Shown here piece after piece: positions 1 to 10,678 of a stretch of DNA of 64,000 nucleotides. The notes under the pieces are model-generated. The model was not told the origin of the DNA and searched no databases. It worked only from the letters and a program-made list of their open reading frames with translations. Both the position numbers and the translations under genes were made by a program. The stretch's first letter is position 1. Every line of letters starts with the position of its first letter. The stretch is from NCBI GenBank assembly GCA_021307315.1, contig JAJSPD010000073.1, positions 1-64,000 of the forward strand, given 5' to 3'. This DNA is from Bisporella sp. PMI_857. Taxonomy: Eukaryota > Ascomycota > Leotiomycetes > Helotiales > Helotiaceae.

Positions 1-593
1 AATTACAAAAAAAGAAAGCCGACCAGAATTTTCTTCGATTAGAGTTATTAGCTAAGAAGTCGCTTTTTACTACTATTACACTTAACTTGGCTTTACAAGA
101 AATAACAAAACTTTAAAAGGAATTTATTAAAGCTTTTTCAACTTTAAAGCTTAAGAAAAAAGCTTAAAATCAAGTAGTAAATAAAGAAGTTGTTGTAAAA
201 AAAGTAGTGCGGAAAAATCGAGTTGAAAAGGCAATTAAGCTACTATTACGCTTTTAAGAATCTTCTTTTTTGTAAAAATGATACAACAAATCATTATAAA
301 TCGATTGAGCCTACTTTCATTGTATATAGATTTGTGGTTGATTTTTTATTAATTTTTTACTATAAGTTCAATTGATAAATTTGAGTGGGATTTGATGCGG
401 GACGGGATTTGTCACGGGATCTCGGTTACCTGTCTCTCTATTCTTGGCGGCTTGGCCATGTGCAACGTCACTGACAAGGCTGCACTGCAATTCCAACTTT
501 CTTCCCAGCTACTCCGTATATATTGACATCTAACGTCAAACCCCTCCTCAACGACCACCCTCACAACTCACAGACCCAAGTAAGCCCATCACA
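1..593. repeat. AT-rich, probably decayed repeat DNA, then the DID2 promoter
   Basis: The first 420 bases or so are strongly AT-rich and dense in TAA/TAG in all frames, unlike the GC-richer gene that follows. One strand has A-rich, lysine-like runs (about 150-250) of the kind seen in transposase tails after many C-to-T changes. This suggests a RIP-mutated transposon remnant, but I cannot name the element and see no terminal repeat. From about 430 the composition returns to normal; the last 150 bases are presumably the promoter and 5' leader of DID2. Confidence 0.3.
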
Positions 594-1376
594 ATGACAG
601 CCCGACTAGAAAAGGCATCCTTCGACCTGCGAGTACGTCCCTGCCTCTCCCCCCCGGCCCCACTAGTCTAGATCTAACACCTCACAGTTCAGCGCAAAGC
701 AGCTAGGCCGCGAATCCGCGCGGGCCTCGAAAGGCGCCAAAACCGAGAAGGAGAAGCTCCTGAAAGCGATCCAAAAGCACGGGGCGCACTCGGAGATCGC
801 AAAGATCCACGCCCAGAACGCCGTGCGCAAAGAAAAGTCCGCCGTGAATCTGAGCATCCAGCAGGCGAGGATCGAGGAGGTGCAGGCCAAGGTGGATGAT
901 TTCATCAGGCAGGCGCAGCATGCGAAGACGATGAGGAGCGTGGTGAGCAGCATGAAGTATGCGAGCGGGATCATGGATCCCGCAAAGGTGATGGTGAGTT
1001 TGCCCCGTACCCCCTTCTCTTCCCTCCCCCTCCCCCTCCCCTCTGGATTCCAAAAATTTCCCTATGTTATGTTCATCGCAAAGGAGAACGGGCTGACGCA
1101 TGACAAAAGGAACTATCCGAGGCCTTCGAGAAGGAAATCTCCGACCTGAACGTCACATCCAACATCATGTCCGAGTCCACGAAAACCCAAACCGCGGTCG
1201 ATACGCCGCAAGAGGAGGTCGACCGGCTCATCTCGCAAACGGCGGACGCGGCTGGCGTTGAGCTATCTCAGGAAATGGAGGGCGCCAAGGCGGTGAAGGC
1301 GGCGCCGGTGGCCAGCACGCCGAATGAGGTCGAGGAGGATAAGCTTGGGGAACGGTTGCGTGCTCTGAGAGCGTAG
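594..1376 (+). CDS. did2: Did2/CHMP1 (Vps46), ESCRT-III-associated protein
   Basis: Three exons, 594-632, 688-993 and 1110-1376, give 203 aa, close to the roughly 204 aa of yeast Did2. Both introns use GT-AG (GTACGT and GTGAGT donors). The protein is a Snf7-family helical protein with a basic N-terminal half, an acidic C-terminal half, and a C-terminal MIM1-type motif (DKLGERLRALRA) of the sort that binds the MIT domain of Vps4. CHMP1/Did2 acts late in ESCRT-III on endosomes, where it recruits Vps4 for filament disassembly during multivesicular-body formation. The start is the first ATG after a pyrimidine-rich leader. The second intron holds a C/T tract (about 1017-1050). Family assignment is firm; exon edges are well supported because the frame is kept throughout. 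Confidence 0.9.
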
Positions 1377-1770
1377 TGGTAGTGGCCGTGAGGAAGGCAG
1401 AAAGTGAAGATGGGGCAGTGGCACGCGATATGGGAGTTTGGCGTTTAGGTTACTTGCATGCCTTTGGGAGATGGGCGTGGGTAAGGTAGATATGGGAATA
1501 CAGTGATACACTTTGCCTGGTGTTTTCCGCAGCGACCATGCTTGGTATCTCATGCATTTTTGTGACAAGGTTTTGTGAGGATGCGAACGTATCAGAAAGT
1601 ATGATCTCGGTCTTTCATCTACTTCTTTGGTCGGCATCTAGGTAGGTAGCATATAAGCCTATAAGTTCTTGCTAGTCCTCTGAAATTGTTATGGAATCTG
1701 GCATTTTATTATACATGGTCATTTTATTTATCGCCTAGCTTACAATACTTACGAGCAATTCCTAACCTAC

Positions 1771-2301
1771 TCATCTTCTGCTAAACTTCTTCCCTGCCAT
1801 CTTTAGCAACTTCCTGGTCTCTCTCATTCTTTTCCTCTCCTCCCTCTGCTGCGCCCGAAATCTATCTATCTCCACTAACGACATTCTCTCCATGAGGGAG
1901 TGCTCTACTCTCTCTCGTTCTGCCCTGCTGCGAAGCTCCCCAAAGCTATCATACCAAATCTTGCAGTTCTTCCGCATCTGCTTCAGTATATCATCCCATG
2001 GCATCTTGTCGGTATTCTCATGATCGACATCCCAGTAATAAAGAGGTGCACAAACTTCCCATTCCCGCCTATCATACTCAGGGTCTCGCATTAGTTCAAA
2101 CTTTTGGGTATCAGGCTCAAGAAGTGTTGTGGGGCATACAGATGCTTCAACCTCGTAAAGCACATTGCCCGTCATATTTGCATTCTTCCTAAAGTCGATC
2201 TTGAACTGGAGCCCGGTAAGGCCCTCAATTTTTATGCCAAGTAGATCAAGCATCTCCATGCAACCTCCTCTGGTCCCAGATTGTGGTTTGTCGCTCGACA
2301 T
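1771..2301 (-). CDS. Unassigned basic, coiled-coil-tailed protein
   Basis: A single-exon ORF of 176 aa starting at an ATG (2301-2299). I do not recognise a family. The N-terminal 100 residues look globular, with hydrophobic stretches around LLGIKIEGLTGLQFKIDF and a Trp/Tyr-rich segment (APLYYWDVDH). The last 60 residues are highly charged (repeated Glu/Arg, then RKLLKMAGKKFSRR) and should form a helix or coiled coil with a very basic end. No signal peptide or membrane segment is visible. It lies tail to tail with did2, and the next gene on the same strand starts about 920 bases away. Coding potential is inferred from length and composition only. Confidence 0.5.
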   Translation of the reverse strand: MSSDKPQSGTRGGCMEMLDLLGIKIEGLTGLQFKIDFRKNANMTGNVLYEVEASVCPTTLLEPDTQKFELMRDPEYDRREWEVCAPLYYWDVDHENTDKMPWDDILKQMRKNCKIWYDSFGELRSRAERERVEHSLMERMSLVEIDRFRAQQREERKRMRETRKLLKMAGKKFSRR

Positions 2302-2448
2302 ATTATGGATCCTTAAATAATACTGAACATCAACGCCTTTACCAAGAGGTAGTGAGCTCTGATGATCTCTGACGCGTTGCTATACCAAATTAGCCTGCAC
2401 CGACGAAAATGGAATTAGTCCAGAACATTTCATGTTTCAGCCTTAGCT

Positions 2449-3218
2449 TCACAAGTAGTTAAGATACGCTTTGGAGAGGGACAATAGTTCGGTCCTCGCC
2501 ACAAGATGATCTTGCTCGGAGGAAGTCCAGGGCTGGTCTTCCAGAGGTACGTTGCTTGAAATTACACTTACTATAATTATCTCGCTATTTTCAAGGTCAA
2601 CGCGTTGTAAGTAGTTAAGGATAGCGCAGCGAAGACGAGTTTTGACGTTTGCTGTTTCCTTAGGCCAGCGAAGCTGATGGAACGTGAACGGAGGGCTCAT
2701 CGGACGTGATATATCTTCGATAGGCTGCTTCCCTCCATGACTCTTGTGTTGGTGAGTTCTATGCATGAAGGGAGTCGAGGAAGGCGATGTAGGTTGAGGT
2801 GCTTCTCTTGGATTTGGTGGTATTGGTGGAGGAGAATGAGTGGGAGATTCGATCGACATGATCACATCATCTGGAGAAGGAGGAGCTAGCTTATGTGTAT
2901 ACTGTGGTGGTGGAGGAGGAGGAAGAAATGGATCTGGGAGAGGTGGGCTGTGACCCGTCAGTTTATGGTATGGAGACTGTAGGACCTTGCTCACCTTGGT
3001 GGCTCTTTTGGCTCAGCACCTGGCAAATCGTTCATATCTTCATCGGTCTTCCTCACTTGCGCTGATGCCGTGCTAGTGGATATCTCGGATTTGATATTCG
3101 TGGCGTATATAAGGTATTGGATCGCGGATGAGGTTGTGGCAGACGAGGTTTTGAAAGGGGAAGGACTGTTGCTTCCCTTTCTGGAGACTGGCTTTTGGAT
3201 ATTCATCACGTCCATCAT
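2449..3218 (-). CDS. Unassigned proline-rich protein, two exons
   Basis: Best model: exons 3218-2995 and 2947-2449, 240 aa. The 47-nt intron has a GTGAGC donor, an ACTGAC branch site and a CACAG acceptor. An acceptor 14 nt further on loses the frame. Residues 1-75 are Ser/Thr-rich. Residues 75-130 are strongly Pro-rich with a PPPPPP run and several SPT/SPPP motifs, so largely disordered. The C-terminal 90 residues look folded (FTFHQLRWP, then an amphipathic stretch with LRCAILNYLQRVDLE). I recognise no family. A proline-rich linker with a small C-terminal domain would fit a signalling or scaffold role, but that is a guess. Confidence 0.5.
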
Positions 3219-4237
3219 ATCATATCTTATCTTCCCAGGCCTTTTGTAACTCCATGAAACTGAGCCTCATTATTCAAAGTGAAGCCTGAAATGAAACCTC
3301 TTCGATCTTCCTTCCGTCTCTGTCCTTGTTCCCACGCTTTATCTATGACTCAAAGCTGAGGCTTCAGCCATGAATAATCCTTCCTTCTTTTTCTTTGTTT
3401 TACATATTCGAGCTCATTTGAACTCTTGCTTCGGCAATTCTGAATCCAAAGTCGAGCAGACTTCAAGATTCTCAACAGTTAAGATGACCCGCAAATTTAC
3501 AATAAATAGCTCCAGGCGAACAAAGTTAACCAACAACTTGAATGCAAGCAACCTGGATCTCACTGAAACCCAAGACGACAAGCAGTCGTCTACTCATGGT
3601 CGCCGTAAGCGCTCCCGCTGGAATTATTTGGAGCTTAAAACAAGGTCGATGTAAACACTCAAAGGACCCTTCTTGATTATGCTTAAACCCTATGGTTAGG
3701 CGGGATGTCCACATTTGATCCTCAAAGGTTGAGTAACCGAAGAAGAAATTCTATATAAAGCAAGAACATACACATGTGCGGAAGACATACCTGGCCTGAT
3801 ACGAGATCAAGTAAAATTGTGCAAGTAGAAAGGCTTCTTTCCTCCTCTCAACACCGAGCATTATCAGCATGGATGAAGCGCATCTGCTGACATCTCACCC
3901 AGTTCCTTGCAATATGGAACCGACACACCTACAGCATCCACTTGGAGCACTAGCTTTTGAACACGCGCGGATCCGAGAGAGGCATCAGACTAAAAGCTGG
4001 CCACATATCATTTCTCAGAATGTTCGCTTCTAACTTCTCATCAGACTTAGCAGAGCATTCTGTTAGTCGAGCTTTTCATCAAACAGCGGACGCTGACTGT
4101 TCTCGAGCCACTGTCTCACACTGGCTGCGCTTCCGTGAGTAATGCTGTCCAATACCATTTGAAACATCTTCCACATCCCCATCTTCACCAAGCCTATTTC
4201 TCAATCACGTTCTCAATTCTTTGCTTTTTTCCCTTTT
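3219..4237. other. Intergenic, no convincing gene
   Basis: About 1 kb with only short ORFs. The longest, 3370-3654 on the plus strand (94 codons), has an ATG but no recognisable motif, and Ser/Asn/Arg-rich composition as expected of chance translation. Divergent promoters for the flanking genes presumably lie here. Confidence 0.4.
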
Positions 4238-4634
4238 CTAGGTTGTCTTGGCGCCCGAGATGCCCACGTCTAGGCTTTGCTCGCCTTGTCCCGCACCCTG
4301 TAAGTTGAGCTTACAAGGCTTGTACTGTCCAATCATTCCCATCCTGCGCTCGTGGCGGTAATCAGAATCTGCAGTCGAGCCGACCTTGAACTGCCTCCCC
4401 ACCTTCGCGATAAAATCTGATGGGGATCCATCTGTTCGAGGAGGCCCCCATCTCTTCACCATTCCTTTCACAGCCAAACCATTGATCTTGTCGTCAATGG
4501 TATCCCGCATCTTATAATATTTCCAGTGAGCGACTTGAAGTCTTTGCGCTCATTGTCATTGGGGACGTAGAAAGACTTCACGGCGGTTTCGTTAACTAGA
4601 TAACCCTCATCTAAAAAATTTCATTCTCCGCCAT
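4238..4634 (-). pseudogene. Small ORF broken by two single-base deletions
   Basis: A protein-like reading path starts at ATG 4634-4632 and runs about 130 codons, but only through three frames. The first shift falls at a run of six T (near 4613); one more T would join MAENEIF to the downstream segment with LVNETAVKSFYVP. The second falls near 4530, where one extra G would join the segment ending KDFK to VAHWKYYKMRDT. The last part is an open frame of 90 codons from 4510 with a basic, globular look (GLAVKGMVKRWGPPRTDG). Both breaks look like 1-nt losses, so this is a recent pseudogene, or assembly or sequencing error in homopolymers. Family unknown. Confidence 0.4.
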
Positions 4635-4740
4635 CACGGATTCCCACGCAGAATCTACGGTTCCTCTTCTTGTATATAGTCCGGACGAAGGCGAAATCGC
4701 TTCAGTACATAGTAGCGAACAGTCCCAACAAACGGACGCC

Positions 4741-6019
4741 ATGGAAAACAAAAGCGTCGGGACGCATCAGCACATGTTGGATGATACTGACCGTAACACC
4801 GACCTGGAAAGGCAACGAGAAGGTAGCAGAGCGGATGATGCTGCTGTAGCCGGCGGCCTTCAAGCAATTGAGGGGAAGAACGAGAAATGGTGGGCATACT
4901 TTACAACCAAGGAGTTTGTGATTGTCCTGGTTTTAGGGTAAGTCCACTTTGCGCCAACTTAGATTTAGAGCTAATTATACGACTAGGCAAATTCTCGCTC
5001 TTTGCATTACTGGTACCAATACCCTCTCAAGTCTTCTTGTCCAGAAGGGAACCTCAATTCCAGCGTTCCAGACTCTGTTCAACTATGTTTTGCTTGCGCT
5101 CATCTATGTTCCGTACACCATCTACAAATATGGGGCCAGGAAATACTTCAAACTTCTTCTCACAGACGGCTGGAAATATATTATCCTCTCCTTTTTCGAC
5201 GTAGAAGGAAATTACTTCACCGTCCTTGCATACCGATACACCAATATCATGTCTGCGCAGCTGATCAACTTTTGGGCCATTATTGTGGTGGTGTTGGTCT
5301 CCTTCTTCCTGCTCAAGGTGCGCTACAAGTGGACCCAAATCCTTGGTATTGTGATCTGCTGCGGTGGCATGGGCATGCTCATCGGATCCGATCACATCTC
5401 AAGTGACAGTGGCTATTATATGCCCACTCAAGTCAAGGGTGATCTATTCTGTCTTGCAGGCGCCACTTTCTACGGTCTCACCAATGTAGCCGAAGAATGG
5501 TTCGTGTCCAAGAAGCCAGCCTACGAAGTCCTTGGTATGCTCGGTCTGTTCGGTATCATTATCAACGGTATCACCGCCTCTATCTTTGATCGTCATTCAT
5601 TCAAAGGCGCTACCTGGGACGGCGATGTTGCAGGCTACATCGTCGGCTACACAATTATTCTCTGTCTCTTCTATTCTCTTGCGCCAATCATGTTCCGCAT
5701 GGGTTCCGCGGCGTTCTTCAACATCAGTCTTCTGACCGGCAACTTTTGGGGCGTTGTCATCGGAATCAAAGTGTTTGGATATAAAATCTACTATTTGTAC
5801 CCGATTGCATTTGTTTTGATCATCTTGGGCCTTATTGTGTATTTCCTGGCTGGCAGCATGTTGGGCGACTCAAAGAAACCCTGGCTAGGCGAAAACCAGG
5901 AGAGAGGTGTAGCGGGCCTGGGAACTGCGAAGTTGAAGGCTATCAAGGAGGCTCAAGCTCAACATACTGTCGCTAGTGACAGTGTTGCGGTCGCAGCACC
6001 TCATATACATTATTCTTAA
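4741..6019 (+). CDS. SLC35F-type (DUF914) solute transporter
   Basis: Two exons, 4741-4937 and 4987-6019, 409 aa, with a 49-nt GTAAGT...CTAG intron. The N-terminal 55 residues are hydrophilic and cytosolic, followed by about ten hydrophobic helices. The layout and motifs match human SLC35F1/F2 and fungal homologues: PAFQTLFNY in helix 2, WKYIILSFFDVEGNYF, AYRYTNIMSAQLINFWAI, GIVICCGGMGMLIGSDH, and GATFYGLTNVAEEWFV with EVLGMLGLFG. SLC35F proteins belong to the drug/metabolite (nucleotide-sugar transporter) superfamily. The physiological substrate of the fungal members is not established, so I do not assign one. The C-terminal 60 residues are a soluble tail. The family call is secure; the start could be any early Met but 4741 gives a typical N-terminus. 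Confidence 0.88.
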
Positions 6020-6590
6020 ACTGCTACCTGTGGATCATCGGATATATCTTTCTGGAATATCTTGAGGTCAAAATTACAGAATTGTGGTTGACCAAAGTAC
6101 GCTTCTGTGTATGATGACGCAGAGCCATGGTAGAAAATGTCTATACCCTATACAGATGTAGATCTCTAGAATATAGTAATTCCCCTTATATTGTCAAGAA
6201 TATGGGTTGATAACCTGAGTTGTTAATACTTTGAACCCTGAAGTAAGAAACATGTCAATCCTGATTGGTGAGATTGGCGAAGCTAGCCCACCCATCTCCA
6301 GACGACAATGCCAAATCTATATACCCAGACCTTCACTCTGTTATGAACTTTTCAATCCAAAACCACCCCTCGCAACATTTCTCGCTTCGTTCTTCAGTAT
6401 TCGAATCATATCAACACAAACGCGACTATCAGGCGCTTCTAGCACCCACGCACAACGGCGGAGAGGTTTCCGCTTGATCACGTTCTGTCACGTCCACGTT
6501 CACCTCAAACCATGGCTTGAGATATATCATTATAACAGTATTTCACTTTGCAATTAACTTCGATTCCTAATTTTTCTTGCTTCCTCCACA
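6020..6590. other. Intergenic, HET gene promoter region
   Basis: 571 bases between convincing genes. Short overlapping plus-strand ORFs (6231-6557, 6265-6477) have no recognisable content. Nothing else seen. Confidence 0.5.
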
Positions 6591-9038
6591 ATGCGTCTCC
6601 TCAATACCGAAACCCTCATCCCTACAGAATTTGCAGACGACCAGATCCCTGCGTACGCTATTGTAAGTCGTCCATTCCTCAAATTCCAACAGGGAAAAGC
6701 ACCTAAAGACTGGAAGCCCGGATATGCTGAGAGTGGAAACGGATGTCATTCTACAACAGAGTCTGTATATGATGTTGATGAGTCGTAGTTATCCCATCGC
6801 TGGCAAGCTGATGAAATCACGTTATCTGATTTGTTACCCACGAATTTCTCGAGAGCTACGACGGAGAAGATTGGGTATGCAAAGATTGAGAAGTGTTGTA
6901 ATCAGGCGAGAAAAGATGGATTGGCGTGGTGTTGGGTTGGTATGATCATTCTGTTTCTCCATGGCTCGATTCTTCAAGGTCGAGAAGTCTAGATTTCGAG
7001 ATTAATGTCCAGGAAATGTGGGGGCCAAGAGGTCTCTGGTACACTCCCCGAGAGCTTCTACAAATCGCAGTGGCTTCCGCGACAAATATCGAAACCACTT
7101 CCCCGTTGCGTTTTGACAAAGGTGTAATACTGACTATTTTAAAGATACATGCTGTATTGACAAAGGTAGCAGCGCTGAGCTGAGCGAAGCGCTTAACAGC
7201 ATGTATAGATGGTATCAAAAAGCGACTGTCTGTTACGTCTATTTGTTTGATTGTCAGAGTATTGGCGACAGTTTCGCAAAGAGCACATGGTGGAGTAGAG
7301 GTTGGTAAGTCACCTGTCCATCCATTGCATAGCTCTACTAACAGCACTCTCAGGACATTACAAGAGCTCATCGCCCCGTCAAACGTGGTCTTCTACAACT
7401 ATCAGTGGGTAGAACTCGGCAAGAAAACTACCCTCCTAAATCGTATTTCATCAATCAGCAATATCGACATCGACATGCTGACCGGTGCCTCCCCCCAAAA
7501 TTTCAGCATCGCAAAACGCATGTCCTGGGCCTCCACCCGCACCACAACCCGCGTCGAGGATGCCGCGTACTGTCTCCTCGGGCTCTTCGGCGTTAATATG
7601 CCTATGCTCTATGGCGAAGGCGAGCGTGCTTTCATCCGGCTGCAGGAAGAGGTCATGAAGCATTCCGACGACCATTCTTTGTTTGCCTGGTCTTCTCAAT
7701 CCACTTGCCATCGTGGACTGCTTGCAAAGTCCCCGGCGGACTTCAAGATGTGTGGGAATATCGTGCTGGCGAACACGAGACTGAATAGGAGCCCATACTC
7801 AGTCACGAATATGGGATTGTCTATCGAATTGCCGATGGTGGGCTGGGGTATGGAGACTTACTTCGCGGCACTGGATTGCGGCGTAGAAGGCGAGCCTGAT
7901 TCCCGGATAGGCATCTTCCTCAAGCTCTTCTCGAGGCAGCAAACAGATCATTGCGTGAGAGTCATGCTGGGTGGAAAGGACAGAGATTATTTCAAGATGA
8001 ACCTCGTATCTAAAAGCCATTTCCGCAAGGTCTATGTGCGGCAGAGTGCTTGGGACACACTACCCCAAATGGACAGACTCTATGGTTACTGGCTACGCAC
8101 GACGGTTTGGGGAGATGGGCATGTTTTATCGCAGATCGATGCGCGGAATGAATGGGATAACATGAAAAGACTTCTTGTTTTGCCGATTGGGACTTGTGGA
8201 ACGGCGGGTGTGCTATGGTGGGATGATGGTTTTGCGTACTCGTGCCTGAAGCTAGGATTTGACGAAAATTTTAACCCTGTTTGTCAACTTAAAGGTCAAA
8301 TGTGGGGCTCTACTAGGAGGTTATGCTATCCTGAGATGAGGGATGAGAAAACGGGAAAGGCACTCAATATGGATGCTGCGCTAGATGATGGGTGGATTGT
8401 GAGCCATGAACATTCATGGTTCTACAAAGGAGATAGAGTGTCAGGAATGGCTGAGCATGACGAGCTGCATAGAATTTTTATGAATACGGAAGTTATCAAT
8501 GGTGTTAAAGTATGGGTGGTGGATGTCGTCCAGCATATGAACAAGGCTGTAGGTAACATAGAAGAACGGAGTTTGCAGATTTTATGTAATGGTTGTGACA
8601 AGGTAAGACTTCTTCGCCTAGCTCGCCCTTGTCGCCTCTCCTTACATCATACAGGAAATTACTGGAAAACGTTTCAAATGCCTTGTCTGCGCCAATTTCG
8701 ACTACTGTCTCGAATGCGAGCTCGCATGTGCAGAAACCCATCCCCACCACAAATTTGAAGAGATCCTCCCCTGGGAGGCGTACATTTGCGACGGTTGCGG
8801 AAAAGTGCGCGGCATTTTCTTTCTTTGTTGGTTGAAGCTGACTGGAGAATAGAACATTGACGGTCGACGGTACCAGTGCCCGCATTGCCCTACATTCATG
8901 TATTGTGAAGCTTGCAAGCTGTATGCCTCAAAGCATACGACGCATGATGCTGATCATCAGAGTTTTCATGCTTTATTGAGGGACCAGCGTAAAGTACTGG
9001 TTCCCGTACCATTCAACGCAGCCCAAGACACAAATTAA
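6591..9038 (+). CDS. HET-domain protein with two C-terminal ZZ zinc fingers
   Basis: Six exons restore one frame of 655 aa: 6591-6662, 6789-6939, 7145-7304, 7354-8602, 8655-8804, 8853-9038. The N-terminus has the HET domain hallmarks: MRLLNTETL, a variant of the SHTW motif (SHRW, residues 26-29), GYAKIEKCC, the D-T-C-C-I-D core across exons 2/3 (residues 75-80), AELSEALNSMYRWY, and RGWTLQELIAP (about 126-136). Then come the usual TRVEDAAYCLLGLFGVNMP and MLYGEGERAF. The C-terminus carries two ZZ-type fingers: Cys 539/542/553/556/562/565 with following His, and Cys 589/592/603/606/612/615 with His 622-629. HET proteins mediate allorecognition and incompatibility cell death in filamentous ascomycetes; ZZ fingers bind proteins, so they may set the partner. 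Intron 2 is long (205 nt). The gene appears intact, not a pseudogene. Confidence 0.85.
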
Positions 9039-9185
9039 TAGGGCTGGAAGCAAGCTCAAGGTGCGAATGCATGTTATCTAGTGTTGAGTGATTCGTACGG
9101 TACAACCTGATATTCATGAGCATTGTCAACAGCCACACGCCACTGCCTTGCATTCGACTTCACGCTCATGAGAAGCATGGTAATA

Positions 9186-9671
9186 CTATTTTGCGAGATT
9201 CTGCTGGGCCTTGTAATTGATACTAACTTCCATGGCTACGACTTCAGTCCACTTAGGGTAGGCTGCTTCCAAGGACGCAACCAGCTTGGCCACGCACGAG
9301 CAGAGGTCTTCTTCCATTTCGACTAGAATCAAGCAAGAATCAGCGTCTCTGAAAAGAATTTCAGCCTTTAGCTCCATCTCAGGGCACGTGTTCTTCAACT
9401 TCGTAGCAGTACGCCTTTGTTGAACATGCTCTTGGTCCGCAAGAAAAGCGGGCATTGTGTCAATGGAGACACCACCCGTCAGCTTATATTTTCGCAGAGC
9501 TTGTTGTATATCGGCTTCAGACTTGTATTTACTTTCCCGTAGAAACTCACTATTGAACAAGAGCCGCAACCGTTTAATTTCTCATATATCAGCGGTTTAC
9601 TTTACTCTTATTCGTTGAGCGGCAGAACACCAGCTTTTACCTCTTCTTCTTAGAGCTTCAACTTGCCCTTA
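9186..9671 (-). pseudogene. Decayed ORF with in-frame stops, family unknown
   Basis: An open frame of about 127 codons (9569-9186) has no ATG start; its first codon after the nearest stop is within E-I-K-R-L-R. The same frame continues upstream through stops at 9584 (TGA), 9599 (TAA) and 9671 (TAA), and between these the sequence stays protein-like (ALRRRGKSWCSAAQRIRVK). Each stop is one C-to-T change from CGA or CAA. This fits a gene or transposon relic hit by C-to-T mutation. The open part is charged and helical, with one Cys pair (CSC) near a MEMEEDL-like stretch. I cannot assign a family. Confidence 0.4.
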
Positions 9672-10678
9672 GCTGCTATGATATAGATTTCGTGACGAAA
9701 GGTCTCTAATGTGCATTTAGCGACCGATAGTTGTGACAATATTAAATTACATTATGAAGCTTTGTCGTACGGTGGCACAGCGTTTGCTCGGTAACACATG
9801 GTATATGGACGATTGCAAATCTCCCCATCGTTCGGCAAAAGGATCATTTAGCATCAACATGTTCTCAAGGTCTGTGGCACACAACGTGAGGTGTATGATA
9901 TCTCCCAATGGATAGCCTCTTGGTGGGCTCAGAATCTGAGTTGTGCCCTAGCCCACCAAAAGGTGCCCTGTTTGATCGCATTCGATGCGCCATGTTGCTC
10001 TGATACTCCGAAGAGAAGTCTCCTGATTGGGAGGAAGGGAATTGTTAGATGAAAATTTGAGATGCGTTCAAATGGTTCATACAAATCATCGACACAAAGG
10101 GAGAGAGACGGGGTTGGCCGATTTATTTCCTTTGCGAGATTAATCATTCGCTTCCCACAATATTGAGAAACCTATGTAGTAGTGCCTCTTCAAGTGAGCT
10201 TTCTTGAGCAAATCCCCTATTTGTGAAACCTGGTCAGAACTTATACAGATTTTTAACAGCATGTGGGGAGTTAGGGACCTAAATTTTGCTAAGGATATTT
10301 ACGAGGAGAAATATTTAGGATCCTGCGTGATAGCTTAGCATTAATACGTTAGAATCAATACATCTGACAGCAGAAACGCTCAGACCTATCCGTCATGACC
10401 TGCTGCATGGGGGTTCGAGGGACTACATGATGCAAGCACCTTACTCATTACAGAGCCATTGAGCAAAAGCCAGCAGGTATCACCATTGCATGTCAGAGGT
10501 AGGGATTAAATAACCAGCCCATTGATAAAATCACCTACTAAGCCACATTGAGAGTGAAGAACAGACAATGGACATTCCCATGCAGCAAATCCACGCAGAA
10601 AGCCCTCATTTCCATCGTCGTATGAACCGAAATCCGCCCGAGCACTATCTCATCCATCGATGGCCTTTTAGCCTGCGA
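9672..10678. other. Intergenic, no convincing gene
   Basis: About 1 kb with only short ORFs (9733-9915 plus, 9929-10147 minus), none with recognisable content. A plus-strand ORF entering from 10568 overlaps the last exon of the next gene and is treated as its antisense shadow. Confidence 0.4.

Noticed and set aside
6663..6788. Reading through HET intron 1, where GKAPKDWKPGYAE resembles a HET-family segment
   Set aside because: The frame soon stops, and only splicing 6662 to 6789 gives the required AI-LSH-W motif; the resemblance is probably fortuitous.
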